From Streptomyces triticirhizae (GTDB taxonomy: Bacteria > Actinomycetota > Actinomycetes > Streptomycetales > Streptomycetaceae), in contig NZ_RFFJ01000038.1 of assembly GCF_003696235.1 (NCBI RefSeq), forward strand, positions 1 to 38,495: a stretch of 38,495 nt of DNA, read 5' to 3'. Shown here piece by piece: positions 32,135 to 38,495 of this stretch; positions within the stretch are counted from its first letter, which is position 1; every line of letters starts with the position of its first letter. The notes under the pieces are model-generated. The model searched no databases and was not told the origin of the DNA. It saw nothing but the letters and a program-made list of their open reading frames with translations. A program made the position numbers and the translations under genes.

Positions 32135-33166
32135 TCAGCGGTCCGTCAGGCGGTCCACCTGGGTGGTGGTGTGCCGCAGGATCGCCTTCAACTCGTCGCC
32201 CACCTTGGGCTCCTTGGCGTCCGCCGGCACGAACAGGATCGACACCTGCATGTGCGGCGGCTCGGCGAACCAGCGCTGCTTGTCGTCCCAGACGAACGGC
32301 GAGAGGTTCCGGTTGACCGTCGCCAGCCCGGCCCTGGCCATCCCCTTGGCCCGCGAGGTCATCCCGTGCAGCGCCTTGGGCGCCTCCAGGCCGACCCCGT
32401 GCGAGGTGCCGCCGGCCACCACCGCCAGCCAGCCGTCGCCCGGCGCCTTCTGCTGCCGGTAGCCGAAGCGGTCCCCCTTGGCGACCGGGGTGACGTCGAG
32501 CACCGCGCCCCGGTACTCGGTCGCGCCGTGGTCGCCCAGCCAGAGCCGCGTGCCGATCCGGGCCCGGAACCTGGTCTGTGGGAACTGCTGCCGCAGCCGC
32601 GCCAGTTCGCGCGAGCTGAGGTGGCTGACGAACATGGTGTCCAGCGGCAGCCGAGCGGCCCGCAGCCGGTCCATCCAGCCGATGACCTCCTCCACCGCGT
32701 CGCTGCCGTCGGTGCGGTCCAGCGGCAGGTGGATCGCGAAGCCCTCAAGACGGACGTCGTCGAGCGCGGCGTGCAGCTTGCCCAGGTCGCGCTCGGTCAC
32801 GCCGTGGCGCTTCATCGAACTCATCACCTCGACCACCACCCGCGAGCCGACCAGCCCGTAGACGCCGTCCACGGACGAGGCCGAACGCACCACCCGGTCC
32901 GGCAGCGGCACCGGCTCCTCGGTGCGGCGGTAGGGCGTGAGAACGAGAATGTCGCCGCTGAAGCGGTCCTTCATGGCGGCGGCCTCGTAGGTGGTCCCCA
33001 CCGCGATCATGTCCAGCTCCAGCAGGGAGACCTCCTCCGCCAGCCGGTCATGGCCGAAGCCGTAGCCGTTGCCCTTGCACACGGGAACCAGACCGGGGAA
33101 GTCGGCGACGACCGACCGCTGGTGCGCCCGCCAGCGGTCGGTCTCGACGTAAAGGGTGAGCGCCAT
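32135..33166 (-). CDS. Alanine-racemase-like PLP-dependent protein
   Basis: The 343-residue product resembles the alanine racemase fold: an N-terminal barrel with the PLP-lysine segment LVPVCKGNGYGFGHDRL (Lys31, versus VKANAYGHG in Alr) and a C-terminal beta domain. The later Alr signatures are not recognisable. GTRLWLGD stands where RPGIALYG is expected, and the GYADGYPR and MDQ catalytic-Tyr regions are replaced by AGGTSHGVGL and MQVSILFVP. It could racemise another amino acid or have another PLP function. It is 168 bp downstream of femX on the same strand, which suggests a cell-wall precursor role. The start is ATG 33166. Confidence 0.75.
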   Translation of the reverse strand: MALTLYVETDRWRAHQRSVVADFPGLVPVCKGNGYGFGHDRLAEEVSLLELDMIAVGTTYEAAAMKDRFSGDILVLTPYRRTEEPVPLPDRVVRSASSVDGVYGLVGSRVVVEVMSSMKRHGVTERDLGKLHAALDDVRLEGFAIHLPLDRTDGSDAVEEVIGWMDRLRAARLPLDTMFVSHLSSRELARLRQQFPQTRFRARIGTRLWLGDHGATEYRGAVLDVTPVAKGDRFGYRQQKAPGDGWLAVVAGGTSHGVGLEAPKALHGMTSRAKGMARAGLATVNRNLSPFVWDDKQRWFAEPPHMQVSILFVPADAKEPKVGDELKAILRHTTTQVDRLTDR

Positions 33167-33334
33167 GGCCGGGGTGACCCTTTCTACTGTTGTTCCGCTG
33201 AAGTTCTGCGGTGGCTGCTGGATGGCTGCTGGGTGTCTGCTCGGTGAGTCGGCTGGCGGGGCTGTCTGGCGGATCGGCTGGCGGGTCAGGTGGTGGGTCG
33301 GCGGACGGTGGTGACGGGGGGAGGGCCGGCCGGG

Positions 33335-34453
33335 TCAGCGCCGCGACATGTAGATGTCGAGCGCCTTGTGGAGCAGCTTGTTGAGCGGGAAGTCCCACTC
33401 ACCGAGATACTCCGCCGCCTCGCCGCCCGTGCCCACCTTGAACTGGATCAGGCCAAAGAGATGGTCGGTGTCCTCCAGCGAGTCGCCGATGCCCCGCAGG
33501 TCGTAGACGTGCGCCCCGAGTTGGTGGGCGTCGCGCAGCATCTGCCACTGCATCGCGTTGGAGGGCCTGACCTCCCGCTTGTGGTTGGCCGAGGCACCGT
33601 ACGAATACCACACATGGCCGCCCACGATCAGCATGGTCGCGGCGGCGACCGGCTCGCCCTCGTGGAGCGCGAAGTAGAGCCTCATGCGGTCGGGCTCCTC
33701 CTCGTTCAGAACCCGCCACATCCGCTCGAAGTACATCAGGGGACGCGGGCGGAACCGGTCACGTTCGGCCGTGACCTCGTAGAGCCGCTGCCAGGCCGGC
33801 AGGTCGTCGAAGCCGCCCCTGACCACCTGGACACCGGCCTTGTCCGCCTTCTTGATGTTCCGGCGCCAGAGTTGGTTGAAGCCCTTCTGCACATCGTCCA
33901 ACGACCGGTCGCGCAGCGGGATCTGGAAGACATAGCGCGGCTGCACGTCGCCGAAGCCGGCGCCGCCGTCCTCGCCCTGCTGCCAGCCCATGCGCCGCAA
34001 CTGGTCGGCGACCTCGAACGCCTTGGGCTCCAGAGAGGTCGCCTCGACGTCCCGCAGCCGCTTGACCTCGGGGTTCTGGATGCCCGCCTTGATCGCCGCC
34101 GCGCTCCATCGCCGAATCACCACCGGCGGGCCCATCTTGACGGAGAACGCGCCCTGCCGCTTGAGGTGCGCCAGCATCGGGCGCAGCCACTCCTCCAGGT
34201 TCGGCGCGTACCAGTTGATCACCGGCCCCTCGGGAAGATAGGCCAGATACCGCTTCAGCTTGGGGAGTTGACGGTAGAGCACCAGCCCGACGCCGACCAG
34301 GCGCCCGCCGGCGTCGAACCAGCCCAGCGACTCCGAGCGCCACTCAGCCTTGACGTCGCCCCAGGCCGGAACCTGCATATGGCTGGCCGACGGGAGCGAG
34401 CGGATGTACGCGAGGTGTTCGTCGCGGCTGATGGTCCTCAGGGTCAGGCTCAT
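33335..34453 (-). CDS. femX: FemX-type lipid II peptidyltransferase
   Basis: The 372-residue product is a Fem/MurM-like protein: two GNAT-like lobes with QVPAWGDVKAEWRSESLGW near the N-terminus, WRRNIKKADKAGVQVVRGG in the middle, and a C-terminal lobe containing GHVWYSYGASANHKREVRPS and DLRGIGDS. Enzymes of this family add amino acids from tRNA to lipid II; the streptomycete enzyme adds the single glycine of the interpeptide bridge. It is the middle gene of a minus-strand group with the PLP protein and a small membrane protein, all likely for the cell envelope. The substrate is inferred from the genus. The start is ATG 34453. Confidence 0.88.
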   Translation of the reverse strand: MSLTLRTISRDEHLAYIRSLPSASHMQVPAWGDVKAEWRSESLGWFDAGGRLVGVGLVLYRQLPKLKRYLAYLPEGPVINWYAPNLEEWLRPMLAHLKRQGAFSVKMGPPVVIRRWSAAAIKAGIQNPEVKRLRDVEATSLEPKAFEVADQLRRMGWQQGEDGGAGFGDVQPRYVFQIPLRDRSLDDVQKGFNQLWRRNIKKADKAGVQVVRGGFDDLPAWQRLYEVTAERDRFRPRPLMYFERMWRVLNEEEPDRMRLYFALHEGEPVAAATMLIVGGHVWYSYGASANHKREVRPSNAMQWQMLRDAHQLGAHVYDLRGIGDSLEDTDHLFGLIQFKVGTGGEAAEYLGEWDFPLNKLLHKALDIYMSRR

Positions 34454-34613
34454 GCGGGCGCTCCTTGGGCGTCAAACGCAGCGTCTCGCCCGGAAGCCTA
34501 ACGGCGCGGCGGGCCCCCGGGGACGGCGCGGTGGCGCTCGGCGCGCACGCGTGGCGCGCCGGCGCCCGCCTCCCGCCCCGCTCCCCGGCGGTGCTCCCGC
34601 GAGCGGCGCCCCC

Positions 34614-34940
34614 TCAGCCGGGCCAGCCCGGGAAGAGCCCGCCGTGGGAGAGCCCCAGATAGAGACCGACCCCGGCCGCGCCCATGCCGATCACGGTCAC
34701 AAAGCGCTGACCCGTGGTCGCGGAGATCAACTGGCTGACCGCGCCGATCAGAAGACCGGCAAGCCCCGTCCAGCTGCTGATCACATGCAGTCCGGAGAAG
34801 ATCGATGTGATCGCCGCGATCAGGCCCAGCAGCAGGGTGATCGAGGCGAGCGCGTTCTCCCTGGGGTGCGCTCGGCCATCGGTGTTCAGCAGGGAACCGA
34901 CGGTGTGGGCGAACGGACCGCGGTGTGCTGCCTGAGTCAT
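34614..34940 (-). CDS. Small conserved membrane protein of unknown function
   Basis: The 108-residue protein has a hydrophilic N-terminus (about 30 residues) and then three hydrophobic helices: ITLLLGLIAAITSIF, SWTGLAGLLIGAVSQLI and VTVIGMGAAGVGLYLGL. It ends with a short GLFPGWPG tail. I recognise it as a conserved streptomycete protein next to femX but know no function. It starts at ATG 34940 and is divergent from rpsF. The 160 bp to femX holds no visible signal. Confidence 0.75.
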   Translation of the reverse strand: MTQAAHRGPFAHTVGSLLNTDGRAHPRENALASITLLLGLIAAITSIFSGLHVISSWTGLAGLLIGAVSQLISATTGQRFVTVIGMGAAGVGLYLGLSHGGLFPGWPG

Positions 34941-35001
34941 AAGAGACCCTTCGTTGGCTTTCGTCCCTATCTATCCAGATTGCAGCGCTCTCCGGGAGGA
35001 T

Positions 35002-35031
35002 TTCAACCGGAAGGCGGGATGCGGGTACGGT
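35002..35031 (+). promoter_or_regulatory. Candidate promoter for rpsF-ssb-rpsR-rplI
   Basis: TTCAAC (35002-35007) and TACGGT (35026-35031) lie 18 bases apart, pointing toward rpsF and leaving a leader of about 95 bases to ATG 35135. It fits the housekeeping pattern only moderately. Confidence 0.45.
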
Positions 35032-35134
35032 GTACTGTCCGCGCCCGGTTCTCCGACCGGGGGTGGACCGCATCACGACCCTCCTGCCACGGAACGCCCG
35101 TGGCCGCCTGAGTCCAGAGGAGGTGGGTTCACGT

Positions 35135-35425
35135 ATGCGTCACTACGAGGTGATGGTGATCCTCGACCCCGACCTTGAGGAGCGTTCCGTCGCTCCCCTG
35201 ATCGAGTCGTTCCTGTCCGTGGTCCGCGAGGCCAACGGCAAGGTCGAGAAGGTCGACACCTGGGGTCGTCGCCGTCTCTCCTACGAGATCAACAAGAAGC
35301 CCGAGGGCATCTACTCGGTGATCGACCTCCAGGCCGAGCCCGATGTCGTCAAGGAACTCGACCGGCAGATGAACCTCAACGAGTCGGTCATGCGGACCAA
35401 GGTCCTGCGGCCGCTCACGCGCTGA
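35135..35425 (+). CDS. rpsF: 30S ribosomal protein S6
   Basis: S6 is a small-subunit protein that pairs with S18. The 96-residue product starts [17 protein letters not shown] and contains [20 protein letters not shown], the family core. The start is ATG 35135 with AGAGGAGG upstream; an open frame to 35030 is not used. It is the first gene of the conserved rpsF-ssb-rpsR-rplI operon. The 213-bp gap to ssb is longer than usual and could hold a second promoter, but I could not identify one. Confidence 0.97.
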   Translation: MRHYEVMVILDPDLEERSVAPLIESFLSVVREANGKVEKVDTWGRRRLSYEINKKPEGIYSVIDLQAEPDVVKELDRQMNLNESVMRTKVLRPLTR

Positions 35426-35638
35426 TCCAGCGGATCGACGCGACAACCGAGGCATCAGTCGAGGTCGAACGCCCGTGGCGCGCCCCCCGGGGCGTCGTCG
35501 TGAAGGGCGTCGGAACGGCATCAACTCAGCCGAGAACGTGGGCCGATGGACGCCGGTGACCGCACGCGGTCACCACTGTCAGTGCCATGAGTCATCATCG
35601 CAGCAACAGCAGTTAACCCCCGCCGAGAGGTACCCCCA

Positions 35639-36205
35639 ATGGCAGGCGAGACCGTCATCACGGTCGTCGGCAACCTGGTCGATGACCCCGAGCTGCGCTT
35701 CACCCCATCCGGTGCGGCGGTCGCGAAGTTCCGTGTCGCGTCCACGCCGAGGATCTTCGACCGGCAGACCAGCGAGTGGCGGGACGGCGAGAGTCTTTTC
35801 CTCACCTGCTCGGTCTGGCGCCAGGCCGCGGAGAACGTCGCGGAGTCGCTCACCAAGGGCACCCGCGTCATCGTCCAGGGCCGGCTCAAGCAGCGGTCCT
35901 ACGAGGACCGTGAGGGCGTCAAGCGCACGGTCTTCGAGTTGGAGGTCGACGAGGTCGGCGCCAGCCTGAAGAACGCGACGGCCAAGGTCACCAGGACCGC
36001 CGGCCGTGGTGGCCAGCAGGGCGGTGGCGGCTGGGGCGGCGGCGGAGGCCAGGGCGGTCCCGCAAGCGGCGGCCAGCAGGGCGGCGGAGCGCCGGGGGGC
36101 GACCCCTGGGCGACCGGCGCTCCCGCGGGCGGCGGCCAGCAGGGCGGCGGCGGTGGCGGCTGGGGCGGCGGTGGCGGCGGCTACTCGGACGAGCCCCCGT
36201 TCTGA
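35639..36205 (+). CDS. ssb: Single-stranded DNA-binding protein
   Basis: SSB coats single-stranded DNA during replication, repair and recombination. The 188-residue product has the OB-fold (about 1-110) with [19 protein letters not shown] and [19 protein letters not shown] Gly/Gln-rich low-complexity linker with repeated GGQQGGG and WGGGG units follows, then the acidic C-terminal tip DEPPF that binds partner proteins. The linker is encoded by degenerate repeats at about 36008-36180. The start is ATG 35639 after GAGAGG. It sits in the ribosomal-protein operon, as is usual. Confidence 0.97.
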   Translation: MAGETVITVVGNLVDDPELRFTPSGAAVAKFRVASTPRIFDRQTSEWRDGESLFLTCSVWRQAAENVAESLTKGTRVIVQGRLKQRSYEDREGVKRTVFELEVDEVGASLKNATAKVTRTAGRGGQQGGGGWGGGGGQGGPASGGQQGGGAPGGDPWATGAPAGGGQQGGGGGGWGGGGGGYSDEPPF

Positions 36206-36261
36206 GCGCGGTGCGTTCGACCCAAGCACCCAACTTCTTTTGAGATCACCGGAGAAAGACG

Positions 36262-36498
36262 ATGGCGAAGCCGCCCGCGCGCAAGCCGAAGAAGAAGGTT
36301 TGCGTGTTCTGCAAGGAGAAGATCTCCTACGTTGACTACAAGGACACGAACCTGCTGCGGAAGTTCATTTCCGACCGTGGCAAGATCCGTGCCCGCCGGG
36401 TCACCGGCAACTGCACCCAGCACCAGCGCGATGTCGCCACGGCCGTCAAGAACAGCCGTGAGATGGCGCTGCTGCCCTACACCTCGACCGCTCGCTGA
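36262..36498 (+). CDS. rpsR: 30S ribosomal protein S18, zinc-binding form
   Basis: The 78-residue basic protein reads [20 protein letters not shown] and contains the zinc ligands CVFC and CTQH, which is the Zn-containing (C+) class. Streptomycetes often also have a zinc-free paralogue elsewhere, expressed when zinc is scarce. S18 binds S6 in the platform of the small subunit. The start is ATG 36262 after GGAGAAAG, 56 bp after ssb. Confidence 0.97.
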   Translation: MAKPPARKPKKKVCVFCKEKISYVDYKDTNLLRKFISDRGKIRARRVTGNCTQHQRDVATAVKNSREMALLPYTSTAR

Positions 36499-36522
36499 CC
36501 GGAAAGGATGGTATGACGCGTC

Positions 36523-36972
36523 ATGAAGATCATCCTGACCAATGAGGTCTCCGGCCTGGGCATGGCCGGCGACGTCGTCGAGGTGAAGGACGGGTACGCC
36601 CGTAACTACCTGCTCCCCCGTGGTGTGGCCATTCGCTGGACCAAGGGCGGGGAGAAGGACGTCGAGCAGATCCGTCGCGGTCGCAAGATCCGCGAGATCG
36701 CCTCGATCGAGCAGGCCAACGACGTGAAGGCCCAGCTGGAGGGCGTCACCGTCCGGCTGAAGGTGCGCGCCGGCTCCGGCGGGCGGCTCTTCGGCTCGGT
36801 CACCCCGGCCGACATCGCCACGGCGGTGAAGAGCGCGGGTGGCCCCGATGTGGACAAGCGCCGCATCGAGCTGGGCACCCCGATCAAGAGCCTGGGCTCG
36901 CACCGGGTCTCCGTCCGGCTGCACCCCGAGGTCGTGGCCAACGTGGGCATCACGGTGGACGCCGCCAAGTAA
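36523..36972 (+). CDS. rplI: 50S ribosomal protein L9
   Basis: The 149-residue product starts [20 protein letters not shown] and contains [17 protein letters not shown], the L9 signature. The long central helix and the C-terminal rRNA-binding domain ([15 protein letters not shown]) follow. The start is ATG 36523, 24 bp after rpsR. A short hairpin (ACGCCCC/GGGGCGT, 36982-37000) and a stronger one further on lie after the stop. Confidence 0.97.
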   Translation: MKIILTNEVSGLGMAGDVVEVKDGYARNYLLPRGVAIRWTKGGEKDVEQIRRGRKIREIASIEQANDVKAQLEGVTVRLKVRAGSGGRLFGSVTPADIATAVKSAGGPDVDKRRIELGTPIKSLGSHRVSVRLHPEVVANVGITVDAAK

Positions 36973-37015
36973 CGTCGTGTGACGCCCCCGAGCGGGGCGT
37001 TGGCGTGGCTCCACG

Positions 37016-37056
37016 GGCCGCGTCCCGGTCGCCCTCGCGGCTGCCGGGACGCGGCC
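37016..37056. terminator. Terminator between convergent rplI and MATE genes
   Basis: GGCCGCGTCCCGG (37016-37028) and CCGGGACGCGGCC (37044-37056) form a perfect 13-bp stem with a 15-base loop. It is located 44 bases after rplI and 54 bases from the MATE stop and can serve both directions. Confidence 0.8.
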
Positions 37057-37109
37057 TCCGTGCGTTCCGTGCGTTCCGTGGCTGTTCGGGGTCGGCGTAG
37101 GGGGCCGGC

Positions 37110-38495
37110 TCAGGCCGGGGAGGCGCCGGTCACCATCCAGCGGCCCGTCCTGGTCCGCAGCCCCAGGGTGAGCAGCCGGGTGCCCATCATCAGCCCGGCG
37201 ATGGCGGCCCACAGCGCGGTCACGCCGCCGCCCAGCACGGGCACCAGCAGCGCCACCGGCGCGAAGACCAGCAGCGTCAGCAGCATGGCGCCCGCCAGAT
37301 ACCGCCCGTCGCCCGCGCCCATCAGCACCCCGTCCAGCACGAAGACCACGCCGGCCACCGGCTGGGTCACGGCCATGACCAGGAGCACGGGCAGAAGCTG
37401 TTCGCGCACCTCGTGGTCGCCGGTGAACAGCCGCAGGGCGAGCGGGCTCGCCACGATCAGCAGCACCGCGAGCGCCGCCCCGCCGACCGCGCCCCACCAG
37501 ACCATCCGGCGGCACGCCTCCCGGGCGCCGGCCCGGTCGGCGGCGCCGAGATACCGGCCGATGATCGCCTGACCCGCGATGGCGACCGCGTCCAGCGCGA
37601 AGGCGAGCAGGGTCCAGATGGTCAGCGCGATCTGGTGCGCCGCGACGTCCGCGTCGCCCAGCCGCGCGGCGATGGCCGTGGCGATCAGCATCACGGCGCG
37701 CAGCGAGAGGGTCCGCACCAGCAGGGGAACGCCGGCCCGCGCGTTGGACCGCAGCCCGGCCGCGCTCGGCCGCAGGTCGGCGCCGTGGGCGCGGGCGCCC
37801 CTGACCACCACCCGCAGATAGACGGCGGCCATGCCCCACTGGGCGATCACGCTGCCCCAGGCGGAGCCGGCGACGCCCTGGTCGAGGCCGTAGATGAGGA
37901 GCGCGTTGAGCGCGATGTTGGCGCCGAAGCCGCCGAGCGCCACCAGCAGCGGGGTGCGGGTGTCCTGGAGTCCGCGCAGCACCCCGGTCGCGGCCAGCAC
38001 CATCAGCATCGCGGGGATGCCGAGCGCGCTGATCCGCAGATAGCTCACGGCGTGCGGGGCCGCCGTCGCGGAGGCGCCGAAGGCGTCGACGACGGCGGGG
38101 GTGAGCGGAACGAGCACCGCCACCAGCGCGACGCCCAGCAGCAGGGCCAGCCAGACGCCGTCCATGCCGCGCCGGATGGCGGTGGGGAGGTCGCCGGCGC
38201 CCACGCTTCTGGCGACCGAGGCGGTGGTGGCGTAGGCGAGGAAGACGAAGACGTTGACCACGGTGGTCAACAGGGCGGCGGCGACGCCGAGTCCGGCGAG
38301 CTGGGCGGTGCCCAGATGGCCGATCATGGCGCTGTCGGCCATCAGGAAGAGCGGCTCGGCGACCAGGCTGCCGAAGGCGGGCAGCGCGAGGGCGAGAATC
38401 TCCCGGTCGTGCCGCCGCGCCCGCCGCCGGTCGCGGCGCGGCGCGTCGGCCCCGGTCGGCCGCTCGCGCGGCGGCTCGCCCGACGACCGCTCGCA
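37110..38495 (-). CDS. MATE family efflux transporter (DinF-like), start outside window
   Basis: The frame is open to the right edge and contains the N-terminal helix EILALALPAFGSLVAEPLFL followed by MADSAMIGHLGTAQLAGLGVA, the opening of a DinF/NorM-like MATE transporter. These export drugs or metabolites in exchange for protons or sodium. About ten further helices follow, including the second-half repeat with DADVAAHQIALTIWTLL. No start codon occurs between ATG 38342 and the edge. That ATG lies inside helix 1, so the real start must be further right and the gene is partial. At least 461 codons are visible. It converges on rplI. Confidence 0.88.
   Translation of the reverse strand, partial: CERSSGEPPRERPTGADAPRRDRRRARRHDREILALALPAFGSLVAEPLFLMADSAMIGHLGTAQLAGLGVAAALLTTVVNVFVFLAYATTASVARSVGAGDLPTAIRRGMDGVWLALLLGVALVAVLVPLTPAVVDAFGASATAAPHAVSYLRISALGIPAMLMVLAATGVLRGLQDTRTPLLVALGGFGANIALNALLIYGLDQGVAGSAWGSVIAQWGMAAVYLRVVVRGARAHGADLRPSAAGLRSNARAGVPLLVRTLSLRAVMLIATAIAARLGDADVAAHQIALTIWTLLAFALDAVAIAGQAIIGRYLGAADRAGAREACRRMVWWGAVGGAALAVLLIVASPLALRLFTGDHEVREQLLPVLLVMAVTQPVAGVVFVLDGVLMGAGDGRYLAGAMLLTLLVFAPVALLVPVLGGGVTALWAAIAGLMMGTRLLTLGLRTRTGRWMVTGASPA

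Overview
The window is a contiguous piece of a very GC-rich actinobacterial chromosome and carries the replication-origin neighbourhood of a Streptomyces or close relative. The grounds are the gene order dciA(DUF721)-recF-gnd-dnaN-oriC-dnaA // rpmH-rnpA-yidD-yidC-jag-rsmG-parA-parB, a cluster of about 20 DnaA-box-like 9-mers between dnaN and dnaA, five perfect copies of the streptomycete parS site GTTTCACGTGAAAC, frequent GTG starts, and the sigM-anti-sigma-trxB-trxA block next to parAB.

Layout. 1-6218 (minus strand): dciA (cut by the window edge), recF, a short NAD-type 6-phosphogluconate dehydrogenase, dnaN, oriC (3565-4448) and dnaA. 6611-12371 (plus strand): rpmH, rnpA, yidD, yidC, jag/khpB, rsmG, parA, parB. 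12459-22284 (minus strand): trxA, trxB, a transmembrane zinc-finger anti-sigma factor, an ECF sigma factor, a membrane pseudokinase, murJ and a DUF6049 secreted/membrane protein. 22451-23941 (plus): the CCA-adding enzyme. 23980-29707 (minus): an MFS permease, a GT87-like membrane glycosyltransferase and a class A penicillin-binding protein. 30153-31929 (plus): a PadR regulator and inositol-1-phosphate synthase. 32135-34940 (minus): an alanine-racemase-like PLP protein, a FemX-type peptidyltransferase and a small membrane protein. 35135-36972 (plus): rpsF-ssb-rpsR-rplI. 37110 to the right edge (minus): a MATE-family efflux protein whose start lies outside the window.

How it works together. The window concentrates replication initiation (DnaA, oriC, DnaN, RecF, DciA), origin segregation (ParA, ParB, parS), RNA and membrane-protein biogenesis (RnpA, YidC, YidD), thiol redox control (TrxA/TrxB with a sigma-R-type promoter) and cell-wall assembly (MurJ lipid II flippase, pseudokinase, PBP, FemX).

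Most notable non-coding signals: a DnaA-box/GC/DnaA-trio/AT element in oriC that resembles the conserved bacterial origin-unwinding system; a parS site at the apex of the convergent parB/trxA terminator palindrome; three parS sites inside coding sequence, all read as VSRET, one of them spanning two overlapping genes; a sigma-R-like promoter at trxB; and a PadR-like operator ahead of padR-ino1. I did not find a mobile element, CRISPR array, tRNA, rRNA or an obviously foreign gene island; this is conserved core chromosome.
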